Made by a program: the position numbers and the translations under genes. Below, one piece after another: positions 19,412 through 27,833 of a DNA stretch of 64,000 nt (position 1 is the stretch's first letter; every line of letters begins with the position of its first letter). Where the stretch lies: contig NZ_QRGR01000023.1 of NCBI RefSeq assembly GCF_003367245.1, forward strand, positions 1 through 64,000, given 5' to 3'. Below the pieces are notes generated by a model. The model did not search any database and was not told where the DNA came from. It saw only the letters and a program-made list of their open reading frames with translations. The stretch comes from Pontibacter diazotrophicus (GTDB taxonomy: Bacteria > Bacteroidota > Bacteroidia > Cytophagales > Hymenobacteraceae).

Positions 19412-22400
19412 ATGTATAAAAAGATACCCCATCTCATTTTAGCAACAATGTTAAGTATGGCTGCAGGCCATGCACAGCAGTTGCCAACGTCTGTTTTCAA
19501 ACATATGAAGGCGCGTAGTGTTGGCCCGGCGGTAATGGGCGGCCGCATAACGGCTATCGATGCTGTTGTCAGCAATCCGGATATCATGTATGTGGGTGCC
19601 GCTTCTGGTGGCATGTGGAAAAGCGAAAACGGTGGAGCATCATGGGTGCCTGTATTTGACGAGCAGTCAAACATCAACATAGGTTCCATTGCCATTCAGC
19701 AAAGTAACCCAAGTGTGGTATGGGCAGGCACGGGAGAGGGAAACCCCCGCAACTCGGTGAACATGGGGAACGGTATTTACAAGAGTGTGGACGGCGGAAA
19801 GAGCTGGAAGCATGTGGGGCTGGAGAAAACACACAACATTCACCGTGTCCTGGTAAACCCTCAGAACCCGGATGTGGTGTATGCCGGTGTTATTGGGCTG
19901 CCGTGGGGCGAGCACAAGGAGCGGGGCGTTTTTAAAACAACCGATGGCGGGAAAACGTGGGAACAAATTCTCTATACAAATGAAAAATCAGGAGTGGCTG
20001 ATATGGTGATGGACCCTGTCAACCCCAGCAAACTGGTGGTGGCCATGTGGCAGCACCGTCGTACTCCATGGGACTTTACTTCAGGTGGTCCGGGTTCGGG
20101 CTTGTACATAACGTATGATGGCGGCAAAACATGGAAGGAAAAAGGAGAGGCAGATGGTTTGCCTAAAGGAGACATGGGCCGCATTGGTGTAGCGATAAGC
20201 CGCAGCATGCCTAACCGGATTTATGCCATGGTGGAAGCCTCTAAGAATGGCTTCTACCGTTCTGATGACGGAGGGGAGAAATGGACTTTGATAACAGACG
20301 AACCTTCTATTGCGACAGACAGGCCTTTCTACTATAATGAGATTTACGTTGATTCTAAAAACGAAAACCGCATTTACAAACTCAGTGCCCCGCTATCTTA
20401 CAGCGAGGATGGAGGGAAGACCTTCAACGTGTTGGCTTCTCCTGATCAGGTGCATTCAGATCACCAGTCTTTCTGGATACACCCAGAAAACCCAAGTCTG
20501 ATAATTGATGGGAATGATGGAGGCCTGGCAATAAGCCGGGATCACGGTAAAACATGGCTGAATCCGGAAGGAATTCCGGTAGGGCAGTTTTATCATGTAA
20601 ATGTTGATAATGAAGTGCCTTACAATATTTATGGCGGCTTACAGGACAATGGCTCCTGGACAGGTCCTGCCTATACCTTTTACAACGGAGGAATCCGCAA
20701 CTCTCACTGGCAGGCATTGATCCTGGCAGATGGTTTTGATGTGGTGCCTGACCCTGAAGACGCGCGTTATGGGTATGCCATGTCGCAGGGTGGTAACATT
20801 GTGCGCTATGATAAAGAAACGGGAGGGGCATCTTTTGTGAAGCCAACAGTTGCAGATTTAAATACCCGGGTGCGCTTTAACTGGAATACAGGCATTGCCC
20901 TGGATCCTTTCGATAAAAACACCCTATATGCCGGTAGCCAGTTTGTGCATAAATCCACAGACAAAGGAATGAGTTGGGAGACTATTTCAGGTGACCTGAC
21001 GCTGAACAATCCGGAGCATCATAAGCAGGATGAAAGTGGTGGCCTTACGCTTGATGCTACAAATGCAGAAAACCACAACACCATTCTCACCATTGCCCCT
21101 AGCACTTTGCAAGAGGGAGTAATATGGGTGGGCACAGATGACGGGAATGTGCAACTGACGCGCGATGGAGGTAAAACCTGGGCAAACCAGAGTAGTCGTA
21201 TTCCCGGCCTCCCGAAAGAAGCCTGGATCGCGCAAATCACTGCATCGCGCCACAATGCGGGAGAGGCTTTTGTGGTTGCTAACCTTTACCGTATGGGCAC
21301 CGATTTTGCCCCCTACATTTACCGGACAACCGATTATGGTAAAACCTGGAGTCGTTTAGTAGACGAGAAGAAAGCAAATGGCTATGCCCTCTCTTTTATA
21401 CAGGATCCTGTTGAGCCACGCCTGATGTTTGCCGGCACAGAAAATGGGTTATGGGTTAGTACAGACGCGGGAAAAAACTGGGCAAAGTGGAGCCAGGGTA
21501 TACCTGCTGCAGTGCCAGTGATGGACCTGGCGATTCAGGAGCGTGAAGCGGATCTTGTAATTGGCACCTTCGGTAGGTCTATCTACGTTTTAGAAAACAT
21601 CCGCCCGTTGCGCAAGGTAGCGGCTGCTGGTGGGGAAGTGCTTGAAAAGCAATTAGTAGCCTTCGAACCATCCGATGCTTACCTGGCTACTTACCGGGGC
21701 CCGCAAGGGTATGGAAAGGACACAGAGGCCATGTATCAGGCCGCTAACCGTCTTGCAGGTGCAAACCTGACCTACTACATCAGGCCTGGTCAGAGTGTTG
21801 TAAGCCTAAAAGCTAGTGGCGCCTCTAAGAAGACTAAAAAAACTGTCACTGCAACTAGTGGTGGAACAGAAACCAAAACGGCAACAGATAAAGCTGCTGC
21901 TGATACGCTTTATGTGAATATCTACAATGGGGCAAACAAGCATATACGTTTGTTAAAGCAGGTGCCTGATTCACTGATGGGGGTGCAGCTATTGAACTGG
22001 GACTTAACTGAAAAAGGCACCAGATTGCCTAACGGGATGATAACCAGGAGGGCGAATGCAGAGCCAAAAGGAAGCACGGTGCTACCGGGGCGCTATAAAG
22101 TGGTTTTCAGTTATGCAGGAGCAAAAGATTCCACCTTTGTCAATGTGAATCCTGACCCACGCTTGCCATTTAATAAAGAAGCTGCTGTAGCCCGGTATGC
22201 ACTACAAGAGCAAATCAGTCAACATGTTGCCCGGCTTACAGCGGCTTCCGATAGAATTGTGGAGGCTACCGAAGCGATTAATGTGGTGATAGGGCAATTA
22301 AAAAACAGAAAAGGAAAAGAGTATGATGACCTCCGGAAAACTACTTTAGCCATGCAAGACTCACTTAAATCTTTAACAGAAATGATAGTAGGGAAAAAGA

Positions 22401-22669
22401 GTGAGAAGCAGGGCCTGGGACGGCCGTATATGCTGACACCCATGCTAAAGCTGCAGGAGGCGAGTTCGTATGTAAGTCGGCGCGATGAAGTGCCAACGCA
22501 GACCGAGATGCAGCTCATAAAACAAGCTGAAGCGCTAACACAACGTGCACTTAATCAAATAGATAGTTTTTTCAGCGAGCAATGGGCTGGATATCGGAAG
22601 CAAGTTCAGTCTACGCCCCTGAATATTGTAAAGGAATATACTTCTTTAGAACAAACAAGTATGAAGTAG
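19412..22669 (+). CDS. Exported Asp-box (BNR/sortilin-like) beta-propeller protein
   Basis: About 1085 residues from the ATG at 19412, which gives a signal peptide ending GHAQQ; an in-frame TTG at 19370 is less likely. The first ~750 residues carry at least ten Asp-box repeats of the form S/T-x-D-x-G-x-x-W: SVDGGKSW, TTDGGKTW, TYDGGKTW, SDDGGEKW, SEDGGKTF, SRDHGKTW, STDKGMSW, TRDGGKTW, TTDYGKTW and STDAGKNW. This is the VPS10/sortilin-like fold that databases often label glycosyl hydrolase without biochemical proof. A Lys/Thr-rich linker (about residues 810-840) joins a helical C-terminal part. It lies directly after the SusC/SusD terminator and is followed by its own hairpin. It may bind or process the imported ligand on the surface; no catalytic residues can be assigned. 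Confidence 0.85.
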   Translation: MYKKIPHLILATMLSMAAGHAQQLPTSVFKHMKARSVGPAVMGGRITAIDAVVSNPDIMYVGAASGGMWKSENGGASWVPVFDEQSNINIGSIAIQQSNPSVVWAGTGEGNPRNSVNMGNGIYKSVDGGKSWKHVGLEKTHNIHRVLVNPQNPDVVYAGVIGLPWGEHKERGVFKTTDGGKTWEQILYTNEKSGVADMVMDPVNPSKLVVAMWQHRRTPWDFTSGGPGSGLYITYDGGKTWKEKGEADGLPKGDMGRIGVAISRSMPNRIYAMVEASKNGFYRSDDGGEKWTLITDEPSIATDRPFYYNEIYVDSKNENRIYKLSAPLSYSEDGGKTFNVLASPDQVHSDHQSFWIHPENPSLIIDGNDGGLAISRDHGKTWLNPEGIPVGQFYHVNVDNEVPYNIYGGLQDNGSWTGPAYTFYNGGIRNSHWQALILADGFDVVPDPEDARYGYAMSQGGNIVRYDKETGGASFVKPTVADLNTRVRFNWNTGIALDPFDKNTLYAGSQFVHKSTDKGMSWETISGDLTLNNPEHHKQDESGGLTLDATNAENHNTILTIAPSTLQEGVIWVGTDDGNVQLTRDGGKTWANQSSRIPGLPKEAWIAQITASRHNAGEAFVVANLYRMGTDFAPYIYRTTDYGKTWSRLVDEKKANGYALSFIQDPVEPRLMFAGTENGLWVSTDAGKNWAKWSQGIPAAVPVMDLAIQEREADLVIGTFGRSIYVLENIRPLRKVAAAGGEVLEKQLVAFEPSDAYLATYRGPQGYGKDTEAMYQAANRLAGANLTYYIRPGQSVVSLKASGASKKTKKTVTATSGGTETKTATDKAAADTLYVNIYNGANKHIRLLKQVPDSLMGVQLLNWDLTEKGTRLPNGMITRRANAEPKGSTVLPGRYKVVFSYAGAKDSTFVNVNPDPRLPFNKEAAVARYALQEQISQHVARLTAASDRIVEATEAINVVIGQLKNRKGKEYDDLRKTTLAMQDSLKSLTEMIVGKKSEKQGLGRPYMLTPMLKLQEASSYVSRRDEVPTQTEMQLIKQAEALTQRALNQIDSFFSEQWAGYRKQVQSTPLNIVKEYTSLEQTSMK

Positions 22670-23009
22670 TGCCTCTGATGAAAGGTGGCGGTAGCGGTAT
22701 GGAGCTAAGAATAAGTATGGAGTTGCTTGCTGCCGTTCCAGTTTTCTTAGAACAGGGCGCTGTGTAGGAACGGCAGCAAGCAACTTCATACTGTAATACA
22801 AAGAAACAAGTTGCAGCGGGAGCAATCTACCATCCTTAAACTCCACTGGAGCATCAACACACTAATTAATTCCAATAATTATTAAATTGTTTTTAATAAG
22901 TCATTATTGTTGACTATATTTCAATATAAAGTTTAATTAATTGATAAGTTCTTAATCACTTTCTGGTTTTAAGAATTTTTAAGCAGTTTCATTCATATCA
23001 CAATTGTTT
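22670..23009. other. Spacer with hairpin and AT-rich promoter zone
   Basis: Carries the inverted repeat at 22714-22792 in its first part and a strongly AT-rich stretch at 22860-22980 that probably holds the promoter of the amine oxidase gene. No coding frame is seen. Confidence 0.5.
22714..22792 (+). terminator. Long inverted repeat, probable terminator
   Basis: AGTATGGAGTTGCTTGCTGC (from 22714) continuing to 22739 pairs with 22767-22792 at 25 of 26 positions across a 27-base loop. It begins 45 bases after the propeller gene stop. The stem is long for a terminator and lacks a strong T-run, so another role for the RNA structure is possible. Confidence 0.55.
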
Positions 23010-24599
23010 ATGGCAGGTATATCACGTCGCGACTTTATATCGAAAGCCTCTCTGTTAGCCGGTTCAAGTTATCCGGCCATGATGGCTTTAGGGCTTTTAA
23101 AAGCTGCACCGGCAGAGGCATTTAATCTGGAAGGAAAGGGTACCGGAAAACATGTTATCATACTGGGTGCGGGGCTGGCTGGCATGGCCGCTGCCTATGA
23201 GCTTAAAAAGCTAGGCTATAAATGCACCATTCTTGAAGCCAGGGACCGTTCCGGGGGGCGCATCTGGACGGTTAGGAATAACACCAGGGAAACCGAACTG
23301 GATGGTGTGGAGCAGCGGGCAAAGTTCGATGAGGGGATGTACTTTAACGCTGGAGCCGCCCGCATACCGCATCACCATGAACTCTCTATGCATTATTGCC
23401 GGGAACTAGGCGTGCAGTTGGAGACCTACAACAACATAAACGAAGCAGGCTTTATTTACAACGATGGGCAGGGGGCTCTTGCCAACAAGCGCATCCGGAT
23501 ACGGGAGATACACAACGACATGCGGGGCTACACCAGTGAGTTGCTTGCGAAGGCTGTAGACCAGGATGCACTGGATAAACCCATGACGGTTGAAGACAAA
23601 GAGATACTGATTGAATACCTGCGCTCAGAAGGGGAACTGGACCCGGACAAGCTATACAAAGGAACTCCGCGCCGCGGCTACATTACCCCACCGGGTGCAG
23701 GAGACGCCCCAGGCAAACTGGCCGACCCCTACGAACTTTCAGAAATCATTCGGTCTGGCTTAATCGGGCATTCCTTCTATAACATCGGCGACTATATATA
23801 CGAGCAGCAAATGACGATGCTGCAGCCTGTAGGCGGCATGGATATGATAACCAAAGCCTTTGAGCGCAAGGTAGGAAAGGACATCCAGTACAAAGCGGAA
23901 GTGCGCGAGATCAGGAAAACAACCGAAGGGGCTCGCGTGGTATATGCCGACAGTACAGGCAAGAACAAAGAATTGGAAGGCGATTTCTGTATCTGTACCA
24001 TTCCGCTGCCCGTGCTTTCTACTATTAAATCAGACTTTTCTTCTGCTGTTCTGCGCGCTGTTGATAATGTCTCTTATTATGAGGCAGGTAAAATAGGACT
24101 GCAGTTTAAGCGGCGTTTCTGGGAAGAGGACGATCATGTATATGGCGGCATCTCCCGCACCAACATGGACATTCACCAGATCTTCTACCCTTCCAACGGT
24201 TTCCTGTCAAAAAAAGGCACACTGGTAGGCTACTATAACTTCGGCGACAAAGCAGTTAAAGTAGGTAACCTATCACATGCTGAACGTGAGAAGCTGGCAC
24301 TGGAGCAGGGAAGCAAAATTCACCCACAGTATATGAAAGAGTTTGAGTCATCTTTCTCTCTTGCCTGGCACAAGATCAGGTACAGCCAGGGTGCTTTTGC
24401 CACTTACACCTCAGAGAGCAGGGAGCGCTTTTATCCGGCACTTCTGCAGCCTGACGGCCCGGTTTATTTTGCCGGGGAACACACCACTTACCTCACGGCC
24501 TGGATGGCCGGCGCCTTTGAGTCAGCCAGGCGCTCGGTGCGTGATCTGCATGAGCGTGTGATGCATACGCAGCAGGTAGAGGTAAAGCATAAAGGCTAA
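23010..24599 (+). CDS. Tat-exported flavin monoamine oxidase family protein
   Basis: A 529-residue FAD amine oxidase. The start is the ATG at 23010 (an in-frame TTG lies six bases earlier). A twin-arginine signal is clear: SRRDF at residues 5-9, a hydrophobic stretch, then APAEAF near 36. The FAD-binding Rossmann motif GAGLAG is at 53-58 with Glu76 (LEARDRSGGR) binding the ribose. The C-terminal FAD block PVYFAGEHTTYLTAWMAGAF near 490-510 is typical of monoamine/L-amino-acid/tryptophan oxidases. Such enzymes oxidise amines or amino acids to imines, releasing ammonia and peroxide; Tat export means it folds with FAD before reaching the periplasm. A Tat-exported aminotransferase-like gene follows 119 bases downstream, so both may act on the same amino compound. 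The substrate is unknown. Confidence 0.9.
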   Translation: MAGISRRDFISKASLLAGSSYPAMMALGLLKAAPAEAFNLEGKGTGKHVIILGAGLAGMAAAYELKKLGYKCTILEARDRSGGRIWTVRNNTRETELDGVEQRAKFDEGMYFNAGAARIPHHHELSMHYCRELGVQLETYNNINEAGFIYNDGQGALANKRIRIREIHNDMRGYTSELLAKAVDQDALDKPMTVEDKEILIEYLRSEGELDPDKLYKGTPRRGYITPPGAGDAPGKLADPYELSEIIRSGLIGHSFYNIGDYIYEQQMTMLQPVGGMDMITKAFERKVGKDIQYKAEVREIRKTTEGARVVYADSTGKNKELEGDFCICTIPLPVLSTIKSDFSSAVLRAVDNVSYYEAGKIGLQFKRRFWEEDDHVYGGISRTNMDIHQIFYPSNGFLSKKGTLVGYYNFGDKAVKVGNLSHAEREKLALEQGSKIHPQYMKEFESSFSLAWHKIRYSQGAFATYTSESRERFYPALLQPDGPVYFAGEHTTYLTAWMAGAFESARRSVRDLHERVMHTQQVEVKHKG

Positions 24600-24718
24600 A
24601 ACACAGAACGCATATACAGTATCAATTGCTCTCCACTGCTTGCTAGCCAGGCCGATTCACTGTCCTCTATACTTATTTACATTTCAACAGATTTTATGAA
24701 TCTTAAATCTTTACGAAC

Positions 24719-25876
24719 ATGGCAACAGAATTAAACAGAAGAGATTGGATCAGGTCTAGTGCACTGATCGCAGCAGGCTTATACGCAGTTGGTTTGCCTA
24801 ACCTGGCGAAAGCAGCTCCGGCCTCCTTACTTGTTCCTCCAAGAGCGGACATGCACAAGATTCTGGCCGACCTGCCGAGAATGCAGGCGAGGCTTACCTC
24901 CAACGAGAATCCGTTTGGGCCCTCCGATAAAGCTAAAAAAGCACTTCTAGAAGCCGTCAATGAGGGTAACCGCTATGCACGGGAGCGCATTATGAGCCTG
25001 CGTTCTGCTATTGCCAAAGAGGAGGGAGTGTCAGAAGAGCACGTGATGCTGGGCGCGGGCTCCAGCGACATACTTTTAGCTGCTGCCCTTAATTACGCCA
25101 GCAAGGGCGGCGCTATCCTGTCTGCCGACCCTACCTATGCGTCGCTGGTGCGCTCGGCCGTGGATGTCGGCGCTGGCTGGGAAAAGGTGCCGCTCACCAA
25201 GGACTACGCCCACGACCTGGACGCCATGGAGAAGAAGGTGAACGATGACATCAGCCTTGTGTATATCGTGAACCCTAATAACCCCACTGCCACTATTACA
25301 CCATCAGATAAACTCCGCTCTTTCTGTGAGGTGGTATCCAGGCGAAAGCCGATTTTTATTGATGAAGCTTATATAGATTATGTGGACGATCCGAAGGGGC
25401 AGAGCATGGTAGACTGTGTGCGAAAAGGCCAGAACGTGATTATAGCCCGCACTTTTTCTAAGGTGCACGGCTTTGCCGGGCTTCGTGTGGGCTATGCTAT
25501 TGCACAGCCTGAAGTTATAAAAGAGCTCAGCAAGTATACCAACGGGGCCTTCAATGTGAGTGCTACCTCCGCCAGTGCGGCTCTTGCCAGCCTGCAGGAC
25601 AAGGAATTTACGAAGTACTGTGTCCAGAAAAACAAGGAGGCGAAAGACTATACTTACAGTGTGCTTAAAAAAGAAGGATACGCTTACCTGCCTTCCCACA
25701 CGAATTTTATCATGTTCCCGCTGAAGATGAACGGTAAAAAGTTTAGTGAGGAGATGCTGAAGCGAGGTGTGGGGCTACGGAACTGGGAGTTCTATGATCA
25801 GCAGTGGTGCCGGGTAAGTCTGGGCACTATGGAGGATATGAAGCTGTTTGCCGACGCCTTCAAACAAATATCTTAA
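24719..25876 (+). CDS. Tat-exported PLP aminotransferase (histidinol-phosphate aminotransferase-like)
   Basis: A 385-residue class I/II aminotransferase. Residues 1-35 form a twin-arginine signal (NRRDW at 6-10, hydrophobic SSALIAAGLYAVGL, then KAAPAS). Family motifs follow: TSNENPFGPSDKA, NPNNPTATI, IDEAYIDYVDD, and the PLP-lysine block RTFSKVHGFAGLRVGYA with Lys248. This is the HisC-like fold, but HisC is a cytoplasmic biosynthetic enzyme and no other his genes are nearby, so a role in histidine synthesis is unlikely. Placement right after the Tat-exported amine oxidase points to periplasmic amino acid or amine processing. A clear terminator follows. Fold and export are well supported; the reaction is unknown. 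Confidence 0.9.
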   Translation: MATELNRRDWIRSSALIAAGLYAVGLPNLAKAAPASLLVPPRADMHKILADLPRMQARLTSNENPFGPSDKAKKALLEAVNEGNRYARERIMSLRSAIAKEEGVSEEHVMLGAGSSDILLAAALNYASKGGAILSADPTYASLVRSAVDVGAGWEKVPLTKDYAHDLDAMEKKVNDDISLVYIVNPNNPTATITPSDKLRSFCEVVSRRKPIFIDEAYIDYVDDPKGQSMVDCVRKGQNVIIARTFSKVHGFAGLRVGYAIAQPEVIKELSKYTNGAFNVSATSASAALASLQDKEFTKYCVQKNKEAKDYTYSVLKKEGYAYLPSHTNFIMFPLKMNGKKFSEEMLKRGVGLRNWEFYDQQWCRVSLGTMEDMKLFADAFKQIS

Positions 25877-25937
25877 CCAGTAATAGTACATAGATTATAG
25901 CTTACCTGTTTTTGAATAATTTTTTGGGAGTACTTGT

Positions 25938-25970
25938 AAAGCCCTTTCCTTTTGATTAGGAAAGGGCTTT
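25938..25970 (+). terminator. Terminator after the aminotransferase
   Basis: AAAGCCCTTTCCT (25938-25950) pairs perfectly with AGGAAAGGGCTTT (25958-25970) around a 7-base loop, 61 bases after the stop codon, ending in TTTCTC. Confidence 0.82.
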
Positions 25971-26243
25971 CTCATTATCAAGACTTCCTAAACAGGAAAC
26001 AAATACGCTATGTTTTTAGGGGAAAAGATTGTGAATTTTTGAGTGCACACTCACTTTGTGTTGTCTTAGTAACACAGGGTGTATGGTTGAGGTTCTCCCT
26101 CTTGCCTAGTCTCTTGCTGCCGTAGTTTTGGTAATAAATGTTTTGGATATAGCAGCGTGTGTGCCAACGAATGGTAAGAGCAGGAGGTTGCTTGTGTTAA
26201 AAACTGCGCTAGCCCTAAATAAAAGGAGGGTGATTCTGCTTAA
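25971..26243. other. Spacer between convergent units, no gene seen
   Basis: Non-coding stretch between the terminators of the aminotransferase and the minus-strand Hint gene. Short open frames on the plus strand here have no recognisable features. Confidence 0.45.
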
Positions 26244-26289
26244 AAACAAAGGGGCCGCGGGTGAAATTACGCCCGCGACCCCTTTGTTT
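26244..26289 (-). terminator. Terminator of the Hint protein gene
   Basis: AAACAAAGGGGCCGCGGG (26244-26261) pairs with CCCGCGACCCCTTTGTTT (26272-26289), an 18-bp GC-rich stem with one mismatch and a 10-base loop. On the minus strand it lies 35 bases after the stop codon and is followed by a T-run (complement of the A-run at 26242-26246). Confidence 0.75.
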
Positions 26290-26323
26290 CAGGTTTGGCT
26301 CCTTTTTTCTGAATAGAATTATA

Positions 26324-27379
26324 TTACTTGTCCAACACCACAGTGCCGTTCACAAGGTAATTGCCAGCGGCTGTTTCCAGGTTGTAAACCTGCTTTACCA
26401 GTTGCTGTTGCTGCACTTTCGCGGTTACTCTGTATTCCCTGAACCCATGAATCGCGCTGTCGAAGTGGTACAGGATGTCGCCTTCCTTTACCTGGCGCAT
26501 CTCTTTTTTGCCTTCTTTTGTGTAAACCGGGTGGTTGCCTGTCGCTTCCAGTTCGATAGGGGCTGATGGTGTCCAGGCGCTGGCGGACGCGAAAAGTTCC
26601 TCTGTTGGCAACAGCACCAGTTTGGTAATTTGAAAGCCTTCTTCTTTGTGGTGTGCCTGTACTCCTGTTACAGTTGTCTCGTGGGTGCCTTGCGAAACTG
26701 AATTAAACGCAAGTAATTTATCCCCTGCCTTCACCTGCTCAATGGGTTTGGCAGTGCCGTCCGCTAAAGCTACAAGAGCCCCTGCCGGAAAGCAGAAGTC
26801 ATAGTCGGCGTTTTCTTTTGCCGCAGTGCTGGTGCCTTTGCCTGCGTTGGCGTGTTCGCGGGAGTATTCTCTGGAGAGGACAAATGCCAGTGTAGACAGG
26901 AAACCCTGTTCCTGCTCGCCATTCAGCTTCAGTTCATCTATATAATAGTCCCAAACCTTTTTGTCAGCCCCGGCTCCCGGAATGCAGACCTTGATAGTCT
27001 TGCCGCTTTTCGGTGCAGCATACATGGCCATCGTGCCAACCTCATCTCTGTTTGCTCCTTTCAGCATCTTATATACATAAATCCTTCTTTCAACACCATC
27101 GCTGTAGTTGAATACATAAGGCTTTGCCTCCCGATCCAACACATAGGTATTTTCAAACTTTATATAAGTGTCTTCCTCCGGGCTGTCAATATTATAGGAT
27201 GAGAACTTCTTATAATCCTCCATTGTGAGCGAAGCCGGCTCATTCTGCCCATAACTGCTAGGTGCAGTCAGGATGGTAAGTCCAATTGCCATAAGACAAA
27301 TACAAGCGTAAAGCCTTTTGAATAGCAACAATATAAAATAAACAAGTTTGTGAATTTTAGATCTCATAACTTCCTTCAT
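26324..27379 (-). CDS. Secreted protein with C-terminal Hint (intein/hedgehog-type) domain
   Basis: A 351-residue minus-strand protein with a long signal sequence (hydrophobic about residues 12-38, ending SSYGQ). Residues 40-190 match no family I know. From Cys196 to the end is a Hint domain: CFPAGALVALADGTAKPIEQVKAG is the first block with the nucleophilic cysteine, GNHPVYTKEGKK is the conserved His block, and VYNLETAAGNYLVNGTVV is the last block. Hint domains cleave the chain at the cysteine; in polymorphic toxin systems they release a C-terminal toxin and in hedgehog they attach sterol. Here the chain ends LDK right after the last block, so nothing lies downstream to release. Possible results are self-cleavage of the N-terminal domain or its attachment to a nucleophile. 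No immunity-like gene is adjacent. Confidence 0.8.
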   Translation of the reverse strand: MKEVMRSKIHKLVYFILLLFKRLYACICLMAIGLTILTAPSSYGQNEPASLTMEDYKKFSSYNIDSPEEDTYIKFENTYVLDREAKPYVFNYSDGVERRIYVYKMLKGANRDEVGTMAMYAAPKSGKTIKVCIPGAGADKKVWDYYIDELKLNGEQEQGFLSTLAFVLSREYSREHANAGKGTSTAAKENADYDFCFPAGALVALADGTAKPIEQVKAGDKLLAFNSVSQGTHETTVTGVQAHHKEEGFQITKLVLLPTEELFASASAWTPSAPIELEATGNHPVYTKEGKKEMRQVKEGDILYHFDSAIHGFREYRVTAKVQQQQLVKQVYNLETAAGNYLVNGTVVLDK

Positions 27380-27833
27380 TTAGATTAATATAATATTGTA
27401 GATGTATTTATATCAATTATAGTGATAAATTTTTAATAACTAGCAATATAGGGTATGAATATTTAAGGTGTTTGTTCAAGTTTTAAATAATTTAATAGTA
27501 AGTGCCCCTTTTTAAATAGGGGGTAATTGATTAATCATTATAAAATGTAAGTGATCGCTTTGTTGTCTTAAGCAACATGTTGTTTTATTATTTATTAATC
27601 AATTATATAAGTTAATAATTAACAAATTTTTATAAATACGTATTATTAGTTAAAAATAATTCAAATATTAATTTGCATTTGTTGATTTGTTCGTTTAATA
27701 TTGATACAACAACAATCAAAAATATTACATTATATAAATAGGATAATTTATATAAGAAAGCTTCTGACTCCCCTGCGCTTACCTGTTTGTTGCTCTGGAT
27801 ATATTTTCTTTTCCACTTTAAATTTTACCACGT
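27380..27833. other. AT-rich divergent spacer
   Basis: About 450 bases, very AT-rich, between the Hint gene and the second SusC gene. The plus-strand promoter is listed separately; no coding frame was found. Confidence 0.6.
27672..27703 (+). promoter_or_regulatory. Promoter of the second SusC/SusD operon
   Basis: TTTG at 27672-27675, a 20-base spacer and TAATATTG at 27696-27703, about 131 bases before the ATG. The element, spacing and leader length match those before the SusC gene at 14553. Confidence 0.62.

Noticed and set aside
24719..25876. Histidine biosynthesis gene hisC
   Set aside because: The protein has a twin-arginine export signal and no other his genes are near, so a biosynthetic role is unlikely despite the fold similarity.
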